Made by a program: the position numbers and the translations under genes
Part shown: positions 23,667 to 34,212 of the stretch, in pieces
Layout: every line of letters starts with the position of its first letter
Position numbering within the stretch: position 1 is the stretch's first letter
Notes under the pieces: generated by a model
What the model was told of the DNA's origin: nothing
The model's input: only the letters and a program-made list of their open reading frames with translations
The model's database searches: none
Assembly: GCA_946496575.1 (NCBI GenBank)
Contig: CAMMHE010000001.1
Coordinates: 1 to 42,510, forward strand
Source of the DNA: an uncultured Clostridium sp.
Lineage (GTDB): Bacteria; Bacillota; Clostridia; TANB77; CAG-508
Direction of reading: 5' to 3'
Length of the DNA stretch: 42,510 nt

Positions 23667-26600
23667 ATGTTTGAATTAACTAATCCTCAAAAAAGTATCT
23701 GGCTTATGGAACAATTTTACAGAGAAACAAACATCAACAACATTTGTGCAACACTGACTATTAATAAGGATGTTGATTTTGAAAAATTGAATAAAGCAAT
23801 AAATATATTTATTCAAAATAATAAAAGTTTTGGACTAAATTTTCAAATAAAAAAAGGAAGCATAAGGCAGTACTTTACTCAAATGGAAGAAATTCAGTTT
23901 GAAGTTATGCTATTGAAAAATAAATCAGAAGTAAGAAAAGAAGCAGAGAAAACTGCAGAAGAAATATTTAAGATTGATGAAAAAAGGCTTTTCAAATTCA
24001 AGTTATTTAAATTAGAAAATAATTATGGGGGATTTATAATATTAACTCACCATATTATTTCTGATGCGGCTACAATGTCAATAATTGGAAGAGAAATAGT
24101 AGAAATTTATACCAAACTTATTGATGGGGAAGAAATATCTCCAAAAGAATATTCATACGAACAGTTTATCAATGATGAAAAAGATTATTTACAAAGCCAA
24201 AAATTTTTAAAAGACAAGCAATATTGGACAGAAATGTTTAATACTGTTCCTGAAGTGGCAACAATACCAAGTTCAAAAAACACCTTACAATCTAGTTTTA
24301 CTGGTAAATCTACAAGAAAACAATTTATAATCAATAATAATTTACTAATGAAAATCATAAAATTTTGTAATCAAAATAAAGTATCAAATTTTAATTTCTT
24401 TATGGCTGTATATGCTATATATCTAGGAAGAATAAGCAATTTAGAAGATTTCGTTATAGGAACACCTATACTAAATAGAGCAAATTTCAAAGAAAAACAT
24501 ACTACAGGTATGTTCATTAATACAGCACCCCTACGAATAAAAATAGAAAATAATGTAAGTTTTATAGATTTTGTTAAAAGTATAGCACAAGATTCTCTAG
24601 CAATGTTTAGACACCAAAAATATCCATATCAAATGCTATTAGAAGAATTAAGAAAAAAAGATAGTTCATTACCATTATTGTACGATGTAATGTTATCATA
24701 TCAAATTACAAAAGCAAATGATAGAAATTCTGAAATTCCATATGAAGTAGAATGGATTCCTTCAACTACTATATCAAATAGTATTTATATTCATTTGCAT
24801 GATAATGACGATGAAGGTACTTTAAATATAGATTATGATTATCAAGTGGAAAAGTATGAAGAACAAGATATAGAAAATATGCATGAAAGGATCTTATATA
24901 TTATAGATCAAATTTTAAAAAATGAAAATTGCCCTTTACACGACATAGAAATTGTAACAGAAAGAGAAAAAAATATATTACTATATGAATTTAATAATAC
25001 GAAATCAGAATACGAAAAAGATAAAACAGTAGCAGAATTATTTGAAGAACAAGTAAATAGAACACCAGATGATATTGCTGTTGTATATGGAAATCAACAA
25101 ATTACATATAAAGAGTTAAACGAAAGGGCTAATAGTTTTGCTCATTATTTAAGCAAGCAAGGAGTCAAAAAACAAGATATTATTCCAGTTCTATTAAATA
25201 GAGACATTAATTTAATAATTTCTATGATATCTATAATAAAAATAGGTGCTATATACTTACCAATATCTCTAGAAAATCCTAAAGAAAGAATAGAATATAT
25301 AATAAAAGACTGTGAATCAAAAATCATTGTAACAAATAAAATAAATAATATGCAATTTGAAGGTATTAACCCAATATATGTTGAAAAATTTCAATATGAA
25401 AAATATTCTAGAGAAAACATAAAAATAAAAAATAATGCAAGAGATATTATATATATTATTTATACATCTGGATCCACTGGAAAACCAAAAGGCGTAAAAA
25501 TAACAAATAAAAATTTACATAATTTTATAAATGCATTTACACAATATTTTGGAGGAGTAAGTAATAAAGATAGTTGCTTGTCATCAACAAATATAGGATT
25601 TGATGTAAATATTTTTGAAATTTTTATAGCTCTACTTAATGGTGCCAAACTATATCTGTACCAAGATAATTCTATTAGTGATATTTTTGAATATTGCAAT
25701 AATATTATAAAAAACAAAATTACATTATTATATATACCACCTAATATACTAGAAAGTGTATACAACATTTTATCTAAACAAAAAAACATAAATATGAGTA
25801 AACTTTTAATTGGAGTAGAGCCAATTAAAAGTGATATAATAAAAAAATATTATAAATTAAATCCATATATGAAAATAGTTAATGCATATGGACCAACTGA
25901 AACTACTATTTGTGCTACAGCAAATCCATTAGGAAAACAGATGTTAGACAAATATAACATTATTCCAATTGGAAGACCTATAAAAAATTTAAAAGTATTA
26001 ATTTTGGATAAAAACCTTCAATTAGTACCAATAGGTACAAAAGGAGAGTTATATATTACAGGAGATGGAGTTGGAGAAGGATATCTTAATAATAAGGAAA
26101 AAAATGACCAAAGTTTTGTACAAATTTACAAATTTTTAGGATCTCAAATAGCATATAAGACAGGTGATTTAGTAAAATGGAACCAAGATGGTACAATTAG
26201 TTTTATTCGGAAGAGAAGATAATCAAGTAAAAGTGAATGGACATAGAATTGAACTTGGAGAGATTGAACAATGCATATATAAATATCCGAATATAGAAAA
26301 AGCAGTAGTAGTATTTAATAATAAAAAAATTATTGCTTATTATACATCTAGAGATGTAATTGAAGTTAGAAAATTGAAAGAATTTATTGAAAAAATGTTA
26401 CCATTTTATTTTATGCCAAATCATTTTATACAAGTTAAAAAGTTTGAATTAACACAAAATGGTAAAATCAATACAAAGTTATTGCAAAATATAGTAAACA
26501 CGCAAAAAAAGTTTAAAAAACCTACAAATCTTTTGGAAAATAAAATAAAACTAGTTTACGAAGAAATACTTGAACAAAAGAAAATTAGTATAGATGATAA

Positions 26601-29600
26601 CTTTTTTGATTTAGGAGGAGACTCATTATTAGCTATAAAATTATCTACAAAAATTTACGAAGAATTAGGAATACAAATAGGCATAAAGTATTTATTTGAT
26701 AATCCAACAGTACAAGAATTAGCACAATTAATCAATAACTTGCAACAAACAAAAGCAAATACCAAAATAAAAAAAATAAATAAAAGAAAATATTATCCAA
26801 CTTCATCAGCTCAAAAAAGAATTTATTATGCAAGTCAGATAGATGGTAAAAATTCAATATTATACAATATTGCAGGAGGATTAATATTAGATAAAAAACC
26901 AGATATTGAAAGATTAAATAGAAGTTTTAATGAGTTAATAAAACAAAATGAATCATTACGAACTTATTTTGAAGTAGAAGATGGAGAAATTGTGCAGAAA
27001 ATAAAAGACGACATTAATTTTGAAATAGAAAATGAAAAAACAAATCATTCAAATATAAATTTTATTGCAGAAAAATTTATTAGACCATTTGATTTATCAA
27101 AAGCACCATTAATTAGGGCAAAAATTACGGAATTAAGAAATGGTAAAACATTATTATTAATAGATATGCACCATATTATTAGTGATGGGGAGACAATCAA
27201 AATAATTGCCAAAGAAATTTCGGATTTATATAATGGAAAGAAGATAGAAAACAAAGAAATAGACTATAAAGATTTTTCAGTATGGGAAAATAAAATGCAA
27301 TTTAAAAAAGCAGAGAAATATTGGATGTCAGTATATAAAGATGAGCTACCTGTATTGGAATTTCCAACAAATTATTCTAGAACATCGGTACAAAGTTTTG
27401 AAGGAAAATCTTTAATTAAAAAGTTAGGAGAGGATATTGTTTATAAAATAGATGATATTTGTAGACAATTAAATGTTACCCCATACATGTTATTAATATC
27501 TATATATTATATTCTATTATCAGAATATGCAGCGACAAATGATATAGTTATAGGAACTCCAGTGATTGGTAGAGAAAATCCACAATTGCAAAATATAATA
27601 GGAATGTTTGTAAATACATTAGCAATACGTAATAAAATAGATCAAAATGCTAAATTTAGTGAATTTGTAGCAAGTGTAAAAGAAAATTGTTTGAAAGCAT
27701 TTGAAAATCAGGAATATCCATTAGACAGATTGATAAAAAAATTAGATATTCAAAAAGATACTAGTAGAAATGCACTTTTTGATGTCCTATTTACATATCA
27801 AAATCATGGTTATCCAGTAATTAACTTTAATGATATAAGAGCACAGTATTATATACCTGAAACTCATATATCAAAATTTGATCTATCAATAGAAGCGATA
27901 ATGCAAGAAAAAGAACTATCGTTAAGATTTGAATATTGTACAAAACTATTTAATGATGATTTTATTAATAAATTAGCTAAACACTATATAAGTATATTAA
28001 AATTAGTACTAAAAAATGTAGATATACAAATTTCTAATATAGATATGATTTCTAGAGAAGAAAAGCATCAAATTATACATGAAATGAATAATACTCAAAC
28101 TGTATACGAAAAAGACAAAACAGTAGCAGAATTATTTGAAGAACAAGCAGAAAAAGTAGCAAATAAAACAGCAGTTGTATTTAAAGGCGAGAAATTGACA
28201 TATAAACAATTAAACGAAAAATGCAATCAATTAGCAAATTATATGATTAATGAAATGAAAATAAAAAAACAAGATAAAGTAGCCGTATTCGTAAAAAAAT
28301 CATTTGAAAGTATAATAGCAATAATTGCAACAATAAAGGCAGGAGCAATATTTGTACCAATTGATATAGAATATCCAGAGGAAAGAATAAAATATATATT
28401 AGAAGACTGTAAAGCAAAGTTAATTTTAACTTTAGAAGAATTTAAAGAAAAAATAAAATTAGAAGTTCCAAAAATAACAATAGATTTAAAAAGTGATATA
28501 TATAAATGTGAAGAAAATAAAAATCCAGAAAATAAAATATCACCAGAAGATTTAATATATATAATGTATACATCAGGTTCAACAGGAAAACCAAAAGGAG
28601 TAATGGTAAAACATAGAAATGTAGTAAGATTAGTTCGAAACACCAATTATATAGATTTCTCAAAATGTAGTAGGATATTGCAAACAGGATCAATAGTATT
28701 TGATGCATGTACTTTTGAGATATGGGGAGCGTTATTAAATGGACTTAGTTTATATATCATAAAAAAAGATGAATTACTTGACACAAATATATTAAAAGAA
28801 TACTTAATTAATAATAAAATTGATACATTATGGTTAACAGCACCATTATTTAATCAATTATGTGAAGAAAATCCTAGAATGTTTTCAAAAGTAAAATACT
28901 TATTAACAGGAGGAGATGTTTTATCACCAAAACATATAAATATGGTAATAGAAGCAAATCCAGAATTAACAGTTATAAATGGATATGGACCAACAGAAAA
29001 TACAACTTTCTCATGTTGTTTTACAATAGACAGAAAATATGAAACAAGTATACCAATAGGAAAGCCAATTGCTAATTCAACAGCATATGTAGTTTCGAAG
29101 AACGGAAAAATTCAACCTAAAGGAGTACCGGGAGAATTATGGGTTGGAGGAGATGGAGTAAGTAAAGGATATTTAAATCAGAAAGAATTAACAAACGAAA
29201 AATTCATAAAAAACCCATTTGGAACAGGAAAGATATATAAAACAGGAGATTTAGTAAAAGTATTACCAGATGGAAATATAGAATTTATAGGAAGGATAGA
29301 CAATCAAGTAAAGATAAGAGGATTTAGAGTAGAACTATCAGGAATAGAAAATGTAATAAAAAAATATCCAGACATCTTAAAATTATATACATTAGTCAAA
29401 GAAATAAATGGAAGCAAGATATTAATAACATATTTTACAGCAAGCAAAAAAATAAACATACAAGATATAACATTATATTTACAAGAAAGACTGCCATCAT
29501 ATATGATACCGCAATATATAGTTCAATTAGATAAATTACCATTAACAATAAATGGAAAAGTTGATAAAATGTTATTACCAATTCCTCAAATGTATACCAA

Positions 29601-31068
29601 AAATAAATATATACCACCAGAAAATAAAATACAAGAACAATTATGTGATATATGGTGTAAATTATTTAATATGAAGAGGGTTAGTATATTAGACAATTTC
29701 TTTGAATTAGGAGGAGATTCACTATTAGCTATAAGGTTACAAACAGAAGCATTAAAGCTAAATATAAATATTAATTATAGTGATATATTTGAATATCAAA
29801 CAATAAAGAGCTTATCAGAAAAAAAACAAAATAAAAAATTATACCAAATAGAACCTGACTACGATTATTCAAAGATAAATGAATTATTAAAAATAAATAA
29901 TATTTCTAATATAGATGAAGAATCACAAGATAGACAACTTGGAAATCTGTTATTATTTGGAGCAACTGGTTTTTTAGGAACACATATATTAGATGAATAT
30001 TTATCAAATAATGATGGGAAAATATATTGCCTTGTAAGAAGAAAAAATAATGAGGATTCAGAAGAAAGATTAAAAAATACTTTAAGATTTTACTTTGATA
30101 ATAAATATGATAACGAATTTGGAAAAAGAATATTTGTTGTGTATGGAGATATAACTAAACAACAATTTGGATTAAACCAAGAAGAATATAATCAATTAGG
30201 AGAAAAAATAGACATAGTTATTAATAGTGCAGCATTAGTAAAACATTTCGGCGATTTTAAAACATTTAATAGCATAAATGTTATTGGAACAAAAAATATA
30301 ATAAAATATTGTAAAGATTTTAATAAAAAATTATATCATATTTCAACAATGAGTGTAGCAGGAATTAGTAATATAGATGAAGAAATAGAAAATGATGATG
30401 AAAGAATAGTATTTGGAGAAGATAAACTTTATGTAGGACAAAATTTAAATAATGCATATGTATATACTAAATTCCAAGCAGAAAAAGAAATACTTGAAAA
30501 TATGCAAAATGGATTGAAAGCATGTATTTTAAGATTAGGAAATATATTTAGTAGAATCAGTGATGGTAAATTCCAAATTAATATATCTGAAAATGCATAT
30601 GCAAATAGGATTAAATCTATTTTAAAGTTAGGAGTAATTCAAAAAAGGTTTTTAAATCATGCACTAGAATTTACGCCTGTAGATTCAGCTGCAAAGGCGA
30701 TTTTGACTATAGCAAGGCATGATACTAAATTCAGTGTATTACATATATTTAATACTAATTTAATAAATTTTCCTAATATAGTTGCAATTTTAAATAATTT
30801 AGGATATCATTTAGAACTAGTAAATGACGAAGAATTTGCCAATAAAGTAAAAGAATTTTTAAAAGACGAAAAATTAAAAAGTAAAATATCAGGAATAATT
30901 CCAGATTTAAATAAAAATAAAACTTTGTCTATAGTTGCAAGAACACTACCAAATGCATACTTTACAACATTATATTTAAAATCTATAGGATTTATATGGC
31001 CTGAAATAAACGAAAAATATGTAGAACAATTTTTACAGTACTTCAATAAAATTGGATACATGGAATAG
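23667..31068 (+). CDS. Two-module NRPS, C-A-T-C-A-T-R, with +1 frameshift at CGGA
   Basis: About 2466 aa if C26208 is skipped. Order: C1 (HHIISDA near 127, Ala in place of the usual Gly), A1 (YTSGSTGKPKG near 600), T1 (LGGDS near 984), C2 (HHIISDG near 1169), A2 (YTSGSTGKPKG near 1634), T2 (LGGDS near 2014) and a reductase domain (GATGFLG near 2098, YVYTK near 2265). The frame breaks at A8 of A1: 'TISFI' then 'GREDNQVK'; A2 has the same motif as 'IEFIGRIDNQVK' with no extra base, an internal control. By-eye specificity codes are D-V-F-Y-L-G-A-I-C for A1 and D-A-F-L-L-G-G-T-F for A2, suggesting hydrophobic residues. The product should be a dipeptide aldehyde, possibly N-acylated by C1 or cyclising to a pyrazinone, as with AusA-type enzymes. 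No PPTase is in the window. Confidence 0.9.
26208..26211 (+). other. CGGA +1 frame-change site 2 (NRPS A1 domain)
   Basis: Context AGT TTT ATT CGGA AGA GAA. Without a shift the frame stops four codons later at 26220-26222. With the shift, Gly of the conserved A8 motif G-R-x-D-x-Q-V-K is restored. The A2 domain of the same protein has TTT ATA GGA AGG, with no C, so exactly one base is extra. Confidence 0.85.
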
Positions 31069-31077
31069 GAGAAATAT

Positions 31078-32886
31078 ATGTTAACAAATGTCACAGAACT
31101 TACAGCATTAATTATATCATTAATTGCTTGTGTAATAATATTAATAGTAATCAAACTAAAAATCGCAAAAAGCCAAATGAAAACTGCATGGATATTTGTA
31201 TATACTTGTATGATAATAATGTGTATTGGAACAATAGCCCAAATAACATTATCAAAATTATTAAATATAGACCCAATATATTTTGAATATTTTACATATA
31301 TTGGAAATAGCTTTTTATCAGTAGCATTTCTTTTTGCAGCTATGATATTTGCAAATACTAAAATTACATTTAAGAAAAGATACATATTACTATTTTGTAT
31401 ACCAATAATTTCACTGTTAGTTCTGTGGACTAATGATATACATCATCTATTTTATATTAATTATTCAATTTTTGCATCTAAAACTACATATGGACCATTT
31501 TTATACATTTATAATGCTTATACATTATTATTATTGGCAATTAGTATAATATATTTATTACAATATTCAATTAAAAATTCGGGTATTTTTTCAAAACAAG
31601 CTATAATGGTTATAATAGCAGCAATAATACCAATTAGTATAAATGTATTGTCAATTTTTAAAATATTAGAATTTACTATATACATAACACCTATAAGTTT
31701 TGCTATAACAATTATTTTGTTAACTTTTGCAATATTTAAATTTAAATTTTTAAATATAGTACCAATAGCATTACAAAAAATAGTAGATAAAATTTCAGAT
31801 GGATATCTTGTCTTAAATGAAGAAAATCTAGTAACAGATTTTAATAGAAGTTTATTAACGACATTTAATATAAAATCTATTGATATAAGAAATAAAAACA
31901 TATTTGAATTAATAGAAGAATACCAAATAAATAAAGAAACAATCAAAATGGCATTAGAAAATGTAAAGAAATCTGATACAACAGAAACATTTGAGAAAAA
32001 AATAGATAAAATAAAAAAATATTTTACAATAGAAATAAATGCAATTAGACAAAAAGAGCAATTTTTAGGAACACTAATATTATTAAAAGATATTACGCAA
32101 CATAAAGAAGACATGATAATAATAAAAAGAAATCAAGATATGCTTGTTGAGAAAGAGCGTTTATCAACTTTAGGACAAATGATTGGTGGAATAGCACATA
32201 ACTTAAAGACACCGATAATGTCAATATCAGGAGCAACAGAAGCACTGTCAGATTTAATACAGGAATACAATTTGTCAATAGATAATCCACAAGTAAATTC
32301 AGAAGATCATCATGGAATAGCAAAAGATATGAGTCTTTGGATTGAAAAAATAAAAAATTATTTAGAATACATGTCAGATGTAATAACTGCAGTTAAAGGG
32401 CAAGCAGTAAATTTTTCAGAAGAACAGGATGGAACATTTACAGTTTCAGAATTAGTAAAATATGTAACTATATTAATGAAACATGAGTTAAATAGTGCAA
32501 TTGTATATTTAAATACAGAAATAAATTGTGACGAAAAATTAGAACTGCAAGGAAACTTAAATAGTTTAGTTCAAGTAATAGATAATATGATTTCAAATGC
32601 TATACAAGCATATAATGGAGAACCTAAAAAAACAATAGATATGATAATAAACAAAGAAAAGAATAAAATAATAATTTCTATAAAAGATTATGGTCCAGGA
32701 TTACCTGAAGAAGTAAAAGAAAAATTATTTAAAGAGATGGTAACAACAAAAGGTAAAAATGGTACAGGACTTGGATTATATATGTCATATTCTAATATAA
32801 AAGCTCATTTTCAAGGAGACATAAGTGTAGAAACAGAAAAAGGAAAAGGAACTACTTTCAATATAATATTACCTATGAATGAATAA
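31078..32886 (+). CDS. Membrane sensor histidine kinase with multi-helix N-terminus
   Basis: Protein of 602 aa starting 9 nt after the NRPS stop, so almost certainly co-transcribed. The first 230 residues hold about seven or eight membrane helices, like the 7TM N-terminal regions of some kinases. A PAS-like domain (about 240-340) precedes the HisKA box 'TLGQMIGGIAHNLKTPIMSI' with H374, and the ATPase domain shows the N box 'VIDNMISNAIQAY', G1 'DYGPGLPEEV' and G2 'GTGLGLYMS'. It could sense the NRPS product or a membrane signal; no cognate DNA-binding response regulator is adjacent. The next gene, a REC-HD-GYP protein, has its own promoter. Confidence 0.92.
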   Translation: MLTNVTELTALIISLIACVIILIVIKLKIAKSQMKTAWIFVYTCMIIMCIGTIAQITLSKLLNIDPIYFEYFTYIGNSFLSVAFLFAAMIFANTKITFKKRYILLFCIPIISLLVLWTNDIHHLFYINYSIFASKTTYGPFLYIYNAYTLLLLAISIIYLLQYSIKNSGIFSKQAIMVIIAAIIPISINVLSIFKILEFTIYITPISFAITIILLTFAIFKFKFLNIVPIALQKIVDKISDGYLVLNEENLVTDFNRSLLTTFNIKSIDIRNKNIFELIEEYQINKETIKMALENVKKSDTTETFEKKIDKIKKYFTIEINAIRQKEQFLGTLILLKDITQHKEDMIIIKRNQDMLVEKERLSTLGQMIGGIAHNLKTPIMSISGATEALSDLIQEYNLSIDNPQVNSEDHHGIAKDMSLWIEKIKNYLEYMSDVITAVKGQAVNFSEEQDGTFTVSELVKYVTILMKHELNSAIVYLNTEINCDEKLELQGNLNSLVQVIDNMISNAIQAYNGEPKKTIDMIINKEKNKIIISIKDYGPGLPEEVKEKLFKEMVTTKGKNGTGLGLYMSYSNIKAHFQGDISVETEKGKGTTFNIILPMNE

Positions 32887-32906
32887 TAATTAATATTTTT
32901 ATAAAG

Positions 32907-32944
32907 AATAACTGATAAATATTTAATTTTTTCAGTTATTTTTT
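32907..32944 (+). terminator. Terminator after the histidine kinase gene
   Basis: AATAACTGA (32907-32915) pairs with TCAGTTATT (32932-32940), followed by a T-run. It separates the NRPS-kinase operon from the REC-HD-GYP gene. Confidence 0.75.
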
Positions 32945-33051
32945 ATTGGAATATAAAAAATAAGAAATATTATGTAAAATATACTAGAAATAAAATACTA
33001 GTATATAGCTTCAAATACCCAAAAAATCAATAAAAAATTTGAAAAAAAATG

Positions 33052-33080
33052 TTGCATTTTGTCAAAATTATTAATATAAT
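33052..33080 (+). promoter_or_regulatory. Promoter of the REC-HD-GYP gene
   Basis: TTGCAT (33052-33057), 17-nt spacer, TATAAT (33075-33080), 30 nt before the start codon, which has a GGGGTGA ribosome binding site. Confidence 0.65.
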
Positions 33081-33110
33081 TACGATAATTTTAATATGGG
33101 GTGATAGAAA

Positions 33111-34169
33111 ATGAGAATAGGGGCACAAAATATAGCAAATAATGAAAACTTAAAATATAAAATAATTGCAGTAGATGATGAACAAGGAATAATAGATTCA
33201 ATATCAGTATTTCTAAAAAAGTCTGGATATGATTTAGTTGGAGAAACAGATCCAGTGAAAGCAATAGAAAGAGTTAAGAATGAGCATTTTGATCTTATGC
33301 TACTAGACTTCATAATGACACCTTTCCATGGAGATCAAGTAGTAGAAGAAATAAGAAAGTTTAATAAAGAATTATATATATTATTATTAACTGGACATAA
33401 AGATTTAGCACCTCCTCTTGAAACAATAAAAAGATTAGATATACAAGGTTATTGCGAAAAAAGTGACAAATTTGATCAATTATTGTTATTAATAGAATCA
33501 GCACTAAAGTCAATAGATCAAATGAGAGAAATAAAAAGAATAAATGTTGAACTATCAGAGACAAATCAAAAACTTGAAAAGGCATATATGGAGAGTATAG
33601 AGACATTAAGATATACTGTAGAAGCAAAAGACCCATATACAAAAGGACATTCAGATAGAGTAGCCCAATATTCAATATTAATTGGACAAAACATGGGATT
33701 ATCAGAAGAAGACCAGCAAACTTTACTTATTGGAGGACTATTCCACGATATTGGTAAAATTGGTGTTCCAGATACAATACTTAGAAAAGAACAAAAACTT
33801 ACAGACGAAGAATATTCAGAAATAAAAAATCATCCATTAATAGGGGCACATATATTAGCACCAGCAACAATATTTGAAAAAATAATACCAATAGTAAAAC
33901 ATCACCATGAAAAATATGATGGAAAAGGATATCCTTCACAACTAAAAGGAGAAGAAATACCATTATTTGCACGAATTGCAGCACTAGCTGATACATTTGA
34001 TGCAATGACATCAAAAAGAACATATAGAGATGCATTGCCGATAGAAAAAGTAAAAGAAGAAATAGAAAGATGTAAAGGAACACAATTTGATCCTAAAATA
34101 GCAGATATTTTTTTAGATATCTTAAATAATGAATATGATAAAATATTAGACATACAAGAAAAATATTAA
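33111..34169 (+). CDS. Response regulator with HD-GYP phosphodiesterase domain
   Basis: Protein of 352 aa. The receiver domain (about 18-135) has the acidic pair in 'AVDDEQGI' and the phospho-acceptor D66 in 'LLLDFIM'. A helical linker leads to the HD-GYP domain with H212-D213 in 'FHDIGKIGVPD', 'HHEKYDGKGYP' and 'RIAALADTFDAMTSKRTYR' (shortened). HD-GYP proteins hydrolyse cyclic di-GMP or related dinucleotides. It is the likely output partner of the kinase just upstream, although it is transcribed separately. All catalytic residues that I can see are intact. Confidence 0.93.
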   Translation: MRIGAQNIANNENLKYKIIAVDDEQGIIDSISVFLKKSGYDLVGETDPVKAIERVKNEHFDLMLLDFIMTPFHGDQVVEEIRKFNKELYILLLTGHKDLAPPLETIKRLDIQGYCEKSDKFDQLLLLIESALKSIDQMREIKRINVELSETNQKLEKAYMESIETLRYTVEAKDPYTKGHSDRVAQYSILIGQNMGLSEEDQQTLLIGGLFHDIGKIGVPDTILRKEQKLTDEEYSEIKNHPLIGAHILAPATIFEKIIPIVKHHHEKYDGKGYPSQLKGEEIPLFARIAALADTFDAMTSKRTYRDALPIEKVKEEIERCKGTQFDPKIADIFLDILNNEYDKILDIQEKY

Positions 34170-34180
34170 TAAATAAAAAG

Positions 34181-34212
34181 ATTACCAGTCATATTAAGAC
34201 TGGTAATTCTTT
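34181..34212. terminator. Bidirectional terminator
   Basis: Perfect 10-bp stem ATTACCAGTC/GACTGGTAAT (34181-34190 with 34198-34207), 7-nt loop, with A-tract before and T-tract after, between convergent genes. Confidence 0.88.

Noticed and set aside
26195..26225. Programmed frameshift driven by a Shine-Dalgarno-like element or downstream structure
   Set aside because: No consistent stimulator is seen across the four sites; only the CGGA tetramer is shared.
26188..31068. Second NRPS gene starting independently at 26188
   Set aside because: The ATG lies out of frame inside the A1 domain, lacks a ribosome binding site, and the first 7 residues are not homologous. One gene with a frame change fits better.
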